NCBI GenBank assembly: GCA_016290595.1
Contig: JAEEUR010000005.1
Span: 1 to 50,547 of the forward strand
Direction of reading: 5' to 3'
DNA length: 50,547 bases
Source: Lachnospiraceae bacterium
GTDB taxonomy: Bacteria > Bacillota > Clostridia > Lachnospirales > Lachnospiraceae
Part shown: one piece after another, positions 27,081 to 34,991 of the stretch
Layout of the letters: each line of letters opens with the position of its first letter
How positions within the stretch are numbered: the first letter of the stretch is position 1
Position numbers and translations under genes: made by a program
Notes under the pieces: model-generated
What the model was told of the DNA's origin: nothing
Databases searched by the model: none
What the model saw: only the letters and a program-made list of their open reading frames with translations

Positions 27081-28055
27081 ATGCGGGAAAAAATGCTGGT
27101 GCTTTACTATCCGGAAGCGGATTTTGTATTCCGCTTTGCCGCTTATCTGGAAAAACGGTCCGGGCTCGCGCTCCGCTGCCGGGCGTTTTCGGACTCCGTT
27201 TCCTTTTACGAATATCTGAAGACCGGCGCGGCGGATCTGCTGCTCGTGCCGGCCGGAACGGACCTGTCCGTCACGGAGGAAAGAAGCATCCCCTGCCTGT
27301 TTTTCACGGAAAAGAGTGAGAGCCGGGAGGAACGGGAGCTTCCCGTTTACCGGAGCATGGACAAACAGATCCGGCAGATCAGCCGCTTTCTGGACATGAC
27401 CGCGGAGGATACCGGAAGGAAGGCCTTCAAAGCGGAACTGCTGGGCTTTTATTCGCCGGTGCACGGCGCGGGCCAGAGCATCAGCGCCATCCTGATGGGA
27501 ATGGTGCTGGCGGAAAAAGCACCGACGCTCCTTCTGAACCTGGAACGCTTTTCCGGCCTGAAGCGGGTCCTGCCGCAGAGCGAGGGGACCCTTTCGGAAC
27601 TTCTGTATTTTGCCAAAGTGCAGGGGGACCTGACGGCGCATCTGCGGGAGGTGACGGAGTATTTCGGCCCGCTGGCCTATGTGCCGCCCGCCCGCGAGGC
27701 GGAGGATCTGACGGAGAGCCGGCCGGAGGACTGGCGCTACCTGCTGGAAACGTTGCGGGACCTGGGGATCTACCGTTATATCCTGGTGGATATCGGCGAC
27801 GGGATCGCCAGGCAGCTGCCGCTTCTGTCCCTCTGCGAAAGGATCTACGTGCCGGTCCGCGAGGATGAGATCGCGCTGGGAAAACTGACGGAATGGCAGG
27901 AATATCTGACCGCGCAAGGCGCGGATGACCTGCTTCCAAGACTGCGGACCTACCGCCTGCCGCCTCCCGCGCCGGACAGGATGATGGAGTACCGGGAGCT
28001 TCGTTACGGCGTCTGGGGCCGGACGATCAAGGCGCTGGCGGAGGGCGAGGCGTGA
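27081..28055 (+). CDS. TadZ/CpaE-like pilus localisation protein with degenerate P-loop
   Basis: First gene of Tad locus; receiver-like N-domain then SPVHGAGQSISAILMGMVLAEKAPTLLLNLE in Walker-A position. Confidence 0.75.
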   Translation: MREKMLVLYYPEADFVFRFAAYLEKRSGLALRCRAFSDSVSFYEYLKTGAADLLLVPAGTDLSVTEERSIPCLFFTEKSESREERELPVYRSMDKQIRQISRFLDMTAEDTGRKAFKAELLGFYSPVHGAGQSISAILMGMVLAEKAPTLLLNLERFSGLKRVLPQSEGTLSELLYFAKVQGDLTAHLREVTEYFGPLAYVPPAREAEDLTESRPEDWRYLLETLRDLGIYRYILVDIGDGIARQLPLLSLCERIYVPVREDEIALGKLTEWQEYLTAQGADDLLPRLRTYRLPPPAPDRMMEYRELRYGVWGRTIKALAEGEA

Positions 28056-29281
28056 AGCAGGAGGTGAAAAGGCTCCGGAAGGAGATCGCCGGCAGCATCA
28101 CGGGCACGGGCATCTCAGATGCGGAACTGTATGAAAGGATCGACGGCGTCCTGACCGTCTGGGGACGGGAGCGGCGGCTGAGTCTGAAAGAAAAAGCAGA
28201 TTTCCGCAAGCAGCTTTTCGATTCCTTCCGGGGCATGGATCTGCTGCAGCCGCTGCTGGAGGATGATTCCGTCACGGAGATCATGGTCAACGGCACGCAG
28301 GGGATCTATATCGAGCGGGGCAGCGAGATCCTTCGCTGGGACAGAAGATTCACGGAAAGGGAGCCGCTGGACGACGTGATCCAGGTGATGGCGGCCAGCG
28401 TCAACCGTATCGTGAACACCGCCTCCCCGATCGCGGACTTAAGGCTGGCGGACGGCTCGCGCGTCAATATCGTGCTGCCGCCGGTGGCGCCGGAGGGCCC
28501 GGTGATGACGATCCGGAAGTTTTTCCGGGACCCGCTGACGATGGAAAAGCTCCTGTCGCTGGGAGCCGTCAGCGAAGCGGCGGCGTCTTTTCTCCGCTCG
28601 GCCGTGCGCTGCGGCTGCAACATTTTTATCAGCGGCGGAACAGGCTCGGGAAAAACGACCTTCCTGAACGCGCTTTCCGCCTACATTCCGCCGGAAGAGC
28701 GGGTCATCACGATAGAAGATTCTCTGGAACTGCAGCTGCAGGGCCTCCCGAATCTGGTGCGGATGGAAACGCGGACCGCCAATCTGGAAGGAGAGAACCG
28801 GATATCGATCCGGGATCTGATCCGGACGGCGCTGCGGATGCGGCCGAACCGCATTATCGTCGGCGAAGTGCGGGGCGAAGAGGCCCTGGATATGCTGCAG
28901 GCGATGAATACGGGACACAGGGGCTCCCTTTCCACCGGCCATGCCAACAGCGCCGCCAATATGCTCTCGCGGCTGGAAACGATGGCCCTGATGGGGCGGG
29001 AACTGCCTCTGGCGGCCGTCCGCAGCCAGATCGCCTCGGCACTGGATCTGACGGTCCATCTGGGGCGGCTTCCGGACGGCAGACGCTGCGTTCTGTCCGT
29101 TGATGAGATCCTGGGAATGGAAGGAGGCGAAATACGGATTGAAAGCATATTCCGATACGAAAGAGAAACAGGGCTCGTTTTTACGGGCCGGCAGCCGGAA
29201 AACACGCAGAAATGGGAAGAAGTCTTCGGCGCTTTACCCCGCATTGATCGGCAGGAAGGCTTTTATCTTTCCGAAGCGTAG
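28052..29281 (+). CDS. CpaF/TadA-family secretion ATPase
   Basis: ISGGTGSGKTTFLNALSAYIPPEERVITIEDSLELQL; MRPNRIIVGEVRGEEALDMLQAMNTGHRGSLSTGHANS. Confidence 0.95.
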   Translation: MKQEVKRLRKEIAGSITGTGISDAELYERIDGVLTVWGRERRLSLKEKADFRKQLFDSFRGMDLLQPLLEDDSVTEIMVNGTQGIYIERGSEILRWDRRFTEREPLDDVIQVMAASVNRIVNTASPIADLRLADGSRVNIVLPPVAPEGPVMTIRKFFRDPLTMEKLLSLGAVSEAAASFLRSAVRCGCNIFISGGTGSGKTTFLNALSAYIPPEERVITIEDSLELQLQGLPNLVRMETRTANLEGENRISIRDLIRTALRMRPNRIIVGEVRGEEALDMLQAMNTGHRGSLSTGHANSAANMLSRLETMALMGRELPLAAVRSQIASALDLTVHLGRLPDGRRCVLSVDEILGMEGGEIRIESIFRYERETGLVFTGRQPENTQKWEEVFGALPRIDRQEGFYLSEA

Positions 29282-30086
29282 GAAAAGCGCGGAGCCGAAA
29301 AGGCGGGCTCCGGCCGGAAAAAACGCTTTTCGCCTGCTGCCGCAGGCCGGCTACGAGGGTTTCCGGACCGGCCTTAGGGAGGATCTGCTTTTTCTTGGCG
29401 CCGGCGCGGCCGGCGGCTGTCTGTTCGGCCTGCTGTTTTATAAACGGCCGGAGGGCCTGCTGCTGGCGCTGCCGTTTGCCTGCGGCCTGCTGCTTCTGGG
29501 CAGGCGCCGGAGCGCACGGAAAAAGAAGGAGCGGATGCGCCGCCAGCTCAGGGATTATCTGGTGTCCGTAATATCCTTCCTGCGGGCAGGCTACGCGCTG
29601 GAAAACGCCATGACCGGTGCCGAAAAAGAATTGATGACGATGCACGGGGAGGACTCGCTGATGGGCCGGGAGGCGGCCTGGATGAGCCGGCAGATCCGGC
29701 TGCAGATCCCCCCGGAGCAGCTCCTTCGGGAATTCGGAGACAGGACCGGGCTTGAGGAAGGCGAACAGCTGGCACGTGTCTTCGGCGTCGCCAAGCGGCA
29801 GGGAGGGGACTATCTGCCGGTCCTGAAGGCGATGGTGCGGATGATGGACGAAAGCTTCTCGCTGAGGGCGGAAATATCGGTCCTGCTGGCCGGACAGCGT
29901 TTGGAATACTGCCTGATGTGCCTGATCCCGGCGGGGATGCTGGTCTATCTGGATCTGAGTTCCGGGGACCTGACCGCCCCGCTGTACGAGGGCAGCGGCC
30001 CTCTGTACATGACCGTTTTTCTCGCAGTTTATGCGCTGGGCGTGCTGTGGGGGAACCGGATCCTGGAAAAAAGCTATGAAGCGTAG
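29139..30086 (+). CDS. TadB-like inner-membrane platform protein (T2SS-F domain); probable TTG start
   Basis: ORF 29100-30086; RRQLRDYLVSVISFLRAGYALENAM; C-terminal TM pair. AAGGAGG at 29121-29127 upstream of TTG 29139. Confidence 0.8.
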   Translation: MKAYSDTKEKQGSFLRAGSRKTRRNGKKSSALYPALIGRKAFIFPKRRKSAEPKRRAPAGKNAFRLLPQAGYEGFRTGLREDLLFLGAGAAGGCLFGLLFYKRPEGLLLALPFACGLLLLGRRRSARKKKERMRRQLRDYLVSVISFLRAGYALENAMTGAEKELMTMHGEDSLMGREAAWMSRQIRLQIPPEQLLREFGDRTGLEEGEQLARVFGVAKRQGGDYLPVLKAMVRMMDESFSLRAEISVLLAGQRLEYCLMCLIPAGMLVYLDLSSGDLTAPLYEGSGPLYMTVFLAVYALGVLWGNRILEKSYEA

Positions 30087-30735
30087 CCGGTCTGTTCTGT
30101 ACGCCGCCTTCAGCCTGGCGGGAGGCTGTTTCGCGTTTGCCCTCCTTTTGCAGAGAGACCGCCTTCAGGAGGGCCTGCTGCTGCTTCTGGCCGGCAGCGT
30201 GCTGGCGGCAGCCATGCTTTACTACCCGGTCCAGCTGGCCAGGGAAGCCGAAAAGCAGCGCCAGGAAGAGCTGGCCAGGGACTACAGCCAGATGGTCACG
30301 CTGTTAAGCCTGTATATGACGGCCGGACTGACCTTACGGAGCAGCTGGGAGCAGCTGGTCCGGAATTACGAGGAGGAAAAGCGCCGCAGCGGCAGGACCG
30401 CGCCCGTGTATGAGGAAATGCTCGCGACGTGGCGGGACCTGAAAGGCGGCATGTACGAGGACCGTGCCTACGGCTCCTTCGGCAGACGCTGCGGACGGCC
30501 GGAATACCTGCGGCTGGGAGGCCTGCTGGAGACCTACGTACAGCAGGGAAACAAGGAACTGCTGCTTCTGCTGGAACAGGAGGCCTCGTCAAGCCTGACG
30601 CAGGCGCTGCAGGAAGTAAAGAAAAAGGGCGAACAGACGGGAACGAAGCTGCTGCTGCCGCTGCTTCTGCTTTTTGCTCTGACGCTGCTGATCGTTATGG
30701 TGCCTGCCATGCTCAGCATGCAGGCGAAAATATAG
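30076..30735 (+). CDS. TadC-like platform protein (T2SS-F domain)
   Basis: RDYSQMVTLLSLYMTAGLTLRSSWEQLV...; C-terminal LLLPLLLLFALTLLIVMVPAML. Confidence 0.82.
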   Translation: MKRSRSVLYAAFSLAGGCFAFALLLQRDRLQEGLLLLLAGSVLAAAMLYYPVQLAREAEKQRQEELARDYSQMVTLLSLYMTAGLTLRSSWEQLVRNYEEEKRRSGRTAPVYEEMLATWRDLKGGMYEDRAYGSFGRRCGRPEYLRLGGLLETYVQQGNKELLLLLEQEASSSLTQALQEVKKKGEQTGTKLLLPLLLLFALTLLIVMVPAMLSMQAKI

Positions 30736-30750
30736 AAAACGGAGGTCATT

Positions 30751-30966
30751 ATGAAAGAATCACAGGGAACGGTAAACAGCCGGGAGGAAGCCCTTCCGGG
30801 GCTCCGGGCGTTCTGGGAGGACGAATCCGGCGTCGGCGTGGTGGAGATCATCCTGATCATGGTGGTGCTGATCGCCCTGATCGTAATCTTCAGGGATCAG
30901 CTGACGGAGATCGTGGAAAAGATCTTCGGCGGCATCCAGAGCGGCGTCGATTCCATCGTGAAATGA
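30751..30966 (+). CDS. Flp-family type IVb pilin-like protein
   Basis: EDESGVGVVEIILIMVVLIALIVIFRDQLTEIVEKIF; 71 aa, Glu5-type pilin hydrophobic helix. Confidence 0.88.
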   Translation: MKESQGTVNSREEALPGLRAFWEDESGVGVVEIILIMVVLIALIVIFRDQLTEIVEKIFGGIQSGVDSIVK

Positions 30967-32504
30967 AGGCGCCGCGGGGACAGATCGGCGTGTTTCTGGC
31001 GCTTTCCTCCGTCCTGATCTTCGCGCTGATCTGCACCTGTCTGGAAGGCGCCAGAGCCGCCTGTACGGACTATCTGACGAGGCTGGCGGCGGAATCCTCG
31101 CTGCAGTCGGTCTTTGCGGCTTACCAGGGAGAGGTCCGGCGGGAGTACGGGCTTCTCCTCTGCCGGGGCCGCACGGCCTGGTGGAACTGCTGGAAGGACG
31201 AGGCGCAGCGCTATGCGGAGAAATATCTGGCGCCCGGCGTGGGACGCTCGGAAAGCGGATCCGACCGGGTCCGGGCGATGTCCGTGAACGCGGAGGAAGT
31301 GGAGAGCGTCTACATAACGGAAGGACAGGGCCGGATCTTCGCGGATGAGGTGACGGACTACATGAAATCGGCCGGCCTCAGTATCCTCCTGAAGGAGGTC
31401 CTGGAGCGGCTGGGGCTCTACAGTGAAGAGGAGGGCTTTGCCTTCCTGAACAGCCTCAGGGATATGCTGAGCGATCAGGACAGCAGTCCGGAAGGGATCC
31501 TGGACAATTACCGGGATCTGAAAGAACAGGCGGCAAAGCTGCAGGAACTGGCGGCGGGAGAGGAAGGATCCGGCGGATCGGGCTCTCCGGCGCCGTCCGG
31601 AGAGACGCCGGCGGCGGCCTCCGGGGACGTGAAGGCGGATCTGCTGGAGCAGATCCAGGCGATCCGCGAAAACGGACTGATCGCCGTCATAACGGGAAGC
31701 GAAACGCTTTCGGCCTTCTCCTGGGAGGACGATTCTCTGGCCAGCCGGCTTCCGCAGTCGGAAAAGAACCGCAACAGCGGGTATCCTTCTTCCTCCGTCT
31801 CTCTGCTGCAGCACTTCCTGATGGGAGAGTTCCTGCTGAGCCGGATGGGAAACTATACGGACAAACGCGCGGACGGCGCGCAGTATGAGATCGAATACGT
31901 TCTCAGCGGAAAGAACAGCGATAAAGCGGCCTTTGAAACGGTGGTCGGGGAGATCCTTCTGATCCGGATGGGCTTTAATCTGGTCTATCTGATCGGCGAT
32001 GCAGAAAAGCAGCTGCAGGCGGAGACGCTGGCGGCGGCCATCCTGAGCGTGCTGGCGCTGCCGCAGCTGACCGTCGTGCTGAAATGGCTGCTGCTGGCCG
32101 CCTGGGCGCTGGCGGAAAGCATCGTGGACGTTAAGGTGCTGCTCAAGGGGCGGAAACTGCCGCTTTTCAAAACGGCAGCGAGCTGGCAGCTGAACGCCCT
32201 GTCGCTGGACCTTTCGGCCGGAAACGGAACCGCGTCGGGTCTGACATATGAGGACTATCTGCGGCTGCTGTTCTATCTGGGAAATGCGGAAGAACAGTCC
32301 TACCGCATGATGGACGTGATGGAAAAGCGGATCCGTCTGAAGGTTCCGGCTTTTCAGATGAGGGAATATATGGTATATGCTGCCGTATCCGTTACGGTAA
32401 CGACGGCATATCTGTATATACAGGCCCCCGCGCTCCGTCTCACAGAGACGGGGAAGGGGAGACGGTACGTGCGGCAGGCAAGCCGCTCGTACGGAAGGAG
32501 GTGA
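30963..32504 (+). CDS. Tad-associated DUF5702-like protein
   Basis: N-terminal GQIGVFLALSSVLIFALICTCLEGARAACTDYLTRLAAESSLQSVFAAYQ; ATGA overlap with pilin gene. The longer ORF from 30429 is upstream read-through. Confidence 0.75.
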   Translation: MKAPRGQIGVFLALSSVLIFALICTCLEGARAACTDYLTRLAAESSLQSVFAAYQGEVRREYGLLLCRGRTAWWNCWKDEAQRYAEKYLAPGVGRSESGSDRVRAMSVNAEEVESVYITEGQGRIFADEVTDYMKSAGLSILLKEVLERLGLYSEEEGFAFLNSLRDMLSDQDSSPEGILDNYRDLKEQAAKLQELAAGEEGSGGSGSPAPSGETPAAASGDVKADLLEQIQAIRENGLIAVITGSETLSAFSWEDDSLASRLPQSEKNRNSGYPSSSVSLLQHFLMGEFLLSRMGNYTDKRADGAQYEIEYVLSGKNSDKAAFETVVGEILLIRMGFNLVYLIGDAEKQLQAETLAAAILSVLALPQLTVVLKWLLLAAWALAESIVDVKVLLKGRKLPLFKTAASWQLNALSLDLSAGNGTASGLTYEDYLRLLFYLGNAEEQSYRMMDVMEKRIRLKVPAFQMREYMVYAAVSVTVTTAYLYIQAPALRLTETGKGRRYVRQASRSYGRR

Positions 32505-32509
32505 AACGA

Positions 32510-33634
32510 ATGGCCGGACGGTTCCGGGAAAAGCGGCAACATCCCATCCAAACAATTCTATGGAACGATTCCATCGTCTATCGGCATTATTGCCCTGCAT
32601 CAAAACTGAATACAATCTCAAAACTTTTTCATTCCAGTCATTGCCCAAAAAGAGAAGAAAATAAAGAGTGTCTTTCCCCTGCCCACTTTTCCGGAACCGC
32701 TCAGGTCCGCGGCAGTCTGACGGTAGAGGCAGCGCTGGCGCTTCCCCTCTTCCTGCTGCTCTGCAGTCTGTTTTTCACTTTCTTCAGCGGACAGATCTGG
32801 CAGCTCCGCCTACAGAACGCGCTGGATGAGGTCTGCGAGGACGTTGCGGTATGGTCGTACCTGGTCGATTTTGCGGAAGACTATACCGGAGCGGACCTCT
32901 TAAGCCTTGCCGACGGAGGCCGGCTGAGCGGTGCGCTGGAAGGCAGGACTGAAGATATCCTGCCGTTCCTGCGGGGCGAGGCGGATCTGCTGGAGGAGAT
33001 CAAGCTCTTTCTGGCGGAAAAAGGATCGGCCCTGCTCTGGCAGCCGCTGCTGACGCAGTGGATCTGCGGAAAAGTCGGAAGGGATGCGCTGCGGGCTTCT
33101 CCGATCGCGGGAAAGGACGGCGGCCTGTCTCTGTCGGGCAGCAGTCTGCACGACCGGGAGCTGGATCTGGTCCTGAGCTATGAGATCGAATCCCCGCTGG
33201 GCTTTCCGCTGGCCCTGCGCTATCCGGTCGTCCAGCGAAGCTGCCGGCGCCTGTGGATCGGCACGAAGGTCGATAAAAAGCAGGCGGAAGAGGAGGACGA
33301 GGAAGAAGAGGAGGGCATCTGCTACGTCACGGCGTACGGCTCGGTGTATCACACGACGAAAAGCTGCCGGGTCCTGGCCCTGAAGATCATGACGGTGGAG
33401 GCCTCGCAGCTGCCTTCCCTGCGGAATACGAGCGGCGGTAAGTATTATCCCTGCGACCGCTGCGCCAGGAACAAAGTCCCTGAGGGAACGACGGTGATCG
33501 TTACCGAACCGGGGACTCGGTACCACTTCCGCCAGGACTGCCCCTCCTTAAAGCGGACCATACAGGAGATCTCGGAGGGAGAGGCGAAAGAGAAGTACCG
33601 GCCCTGTCATTACTGCGGAGGAGATGACTCGTGA
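32510..33634 (+). CDS. TadE-like pseudopilin with C-terminal tandem Cys/His modules
   Basis: GSLTVEAALALPLFLLLCSLFFTFF; C-terminal VYHTTKSCRVLA...YYPCDRC and RYHFRQDCPSLK...YRPCHYCGG. GGAAGGAGG RBS upstream. Confidence 0.8.
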   Translation: MAGRFREKRQHPIQTILWNDSIVYRHYCPASKLNTISKLFHSSHCPKREENKECLSPAHFSGTAQVRGSLTVEAALALPLFLLLCSLFFTFFSGQIWQLRLQNALDEVCEDVAVWSYLVDFAEDYTGADLLSLADGGRLSGALEGRTEDILPFLRGEADLLEEIKLFLAEKGSALLWQPLLTQWICGKVGRDALRASPIAGKDGGLSLSGSSLHDRELDLVLSYEIESPLGFPLALRYPVVQRSCRRLWIGTKVDKKQAEEEDEEEEEGICYVTAYGSVYHTTKSCRVLALKIMTVEASQLPSLRNTSGGKYYPCDRCARNKVPEGTTVIVTEPGTRYHFRQDCPSLKRTIQEISEGEAKEKYRPCHYCGGDDS

Positions 33635-34098
33635 TATGGGTGGAAAGAATCGGTTTTTTGCTCTATACGGGCCTTTTGGCCCGATGCGACCGGCAGACGG
33701 GACGGATCCCTCTGCCGCTGATCCTGGCAGGCTGCTGCGGCGGCCTGATGCTGCGCGCCGCGGAGCTTATGAGCGGGACTCTTTCGTGGCGCGTCCTTCT
33801 TTCCGCGTACGCGGCCGGTGCGGCCTGGGGCGTTCTGCTCCTTCTGGCCGGCGCTTTGGCCCGGCAGGCGGTCGGGAAAGGAGATGGGCTGTGCTTCATC
33901 AGCTTTGCGTTCTGGAAGGACAACGCCTTTGTCTTTACGCTTCTGCTGCTTTCCGTCCTGCTGCTGGCGCTTTTCGGCGTTCTGCTCATGGTTTTCAGGA
34001 AAAAGAAAAGGGACCTGAGCCTGCCTCTGATGCCCTTCGTCTGGATCACCGCCTTCGGCCTGCTGACGGCGGAGGTCCTGCCGGAAGTTTTACGGTAG
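33631..34098 (+). CDS. Small A24-type prepilin peptidase (GTG start)
   Basis: ARCDRQTGRIPLPL first Asp motif, VGKGDGLCF (GxGD) second, multiple TM helices. Confidence 0.83.
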   Translation: MIWVERIGFLLYTGLLARCDRQTGRIPLPLILAGCCGGLMLRAAELMSGTLSWRVLLSAYAAGAAWGVLLLLAGALARQAVGKGDGLCFISFAFWKDNAFVFTLLLLSVLLLALFGVLLMVFRKKKRDLSLPLMPFVWITAFGLLTAEVLPEVLR

Positions 34099-34292
34099 AA
34101 GCCGCGCTGCTGATGAGTACGATCCTGCTGCTGCTGGCCTTCCTGATCCGTCTGGCCATGCTCCGGCAGGGAGCGGTCGAGCAGGAAGCGCTGCGGCTTC
34201 TCCGCCTTCCGGACCGTTATGATTCCGGCCTGGGACCGGTGGATCTGATCCGGATCGGCGAGTTTATCCAGGAATGGATCCCCCCGAAATAA
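34083..34292 (+). CDS. TadE-like pseudopilin reading frame without an obvious start codon
   Basis: GSFTVEAALLMSTILLLLAFLIRLAMLRQGAVEQEALRLLRLPDRY in frame 0 mod 3, -1 relative to the peptidase. Confidence 0.5.
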   Translation, partial: GSFTVEAALLMSTILLLLAFLIRLAMLRQGAVEQEALRLLRLPDRYDSGLGPVDLIRIGEFIQEWIPPK

Positions 34293-34309
34293 CAGAAAGG
34301 TTTAAAAAG

Positions 34310-34936
34310 ATGGAGATTGACAGTATTGAGTTTATCAGGGAACTGGACGGCAGCTACCTGCTGCTGACGGCGGGAGAGACGGAAAGCTTTGCGGAGCGGA
34401 TGCTGCTGGGCGGCCGCCCGCCGCATATCCTGCCGTTCCGGATCTGGCCGGAAAGCCCGCGCCGTTACTGTTTTGAGATCAGCGGACGGGAAAGCCTGGC
34501 GGCCGTCTGCCGTCTGCGGGCGCTGGAGGCCCGGGAGATCCGGGAACTGGTCCGCGCGGTTTTCTTAAGCTGCGGGGAACTGGAAAAATACCTGCTGAAG
34601 CCGGGGAACCTTATCCTGGAGCCGGGACTTATGTACCGCGGCCGGGACGGCTGGGCCTTCTGCTGTTATCCGGATCAGGAAGAGGACGTGATGGAGCAGC
34701 TGCAGCGCCTGTCGCGCTTCTTTCTGCGCAAATGCAATCACGAAGATCCCGCTGCGGCGTCTCTGGCCTATGACCTGTTCCAGCTCTGCCACGAAGAAAA
34801 CGTCAGTTTTGCACAGGTCATGGAACTGGTGGGGCCGGGCGAAGGAGCCGCGGAAGCCGGCGGGGCAAAAGGGAAAAAGCGCGGCCTTTTCGCGCGGACG
34901 CGCCGCAATCCGCCGGATCGGAAAAGTGAACGCTGA
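34310..34936 (+). CDS. DUF6382-like protein (no recognisable FHA domain)
   Basis: MEIDSIEFIRELDGSYLLLTAGE... FFLRKCNHEDPAAASLAYDLFQLCHEENVSF; ORF opens at 34274. Confidence 0.65.
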   Translation: MEIDSIEFIRELDGSYLLLTAGETESFAERMLLGGRPPHILPFRIWPESPRRYCFEISGRESLAAVCRLRALEAREIRELVRAVFLSCGELEKYLLKPGNLILEPGLMYRGRDGWAFCCYPDQEEDVMEQLQRLSRFFLRKCNHEDPAAASLAYDLFQLCHEENVSFAQVMELVGPGEGAAEAGGAKGKKRGLFARTRRNPPDRKSER

Positions 34937-34953
34937 AAAATAGCGCGTCCGCC

Positions 34954-34982
34954 TTGTTTTTCCTTCCGCCCTTATGATATAA
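34954..34982 (+). promoter_or_regulatory. Predicted promoter of tsaC-like gene
   Basis: TTGTTT N17 TATAAT; -10 ends 9 nt before ATG 34992. Confidence 0.6.
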
Positions 34983-34991
34983 TGCCTCATT

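Noticed and set aside
30429-30962. N-terminal extension of the 691-aa ORF
   Set aside because: Arg/Gly/Ala-rich out-of-frame read-through of tadC and flp; real start is ATG 30963.
30897-32648. 583-aa minus-strand ORF
   Set aside because: Antisense shadow of the DUF5702-like gene.
33624-34082. Upstream part of ORF 33624-34292
   Set aside because: Arg/Pro/Gly-rich out-of-frame shadow of the prepilin peptidase; only the pseudopilin tail looks genuine.
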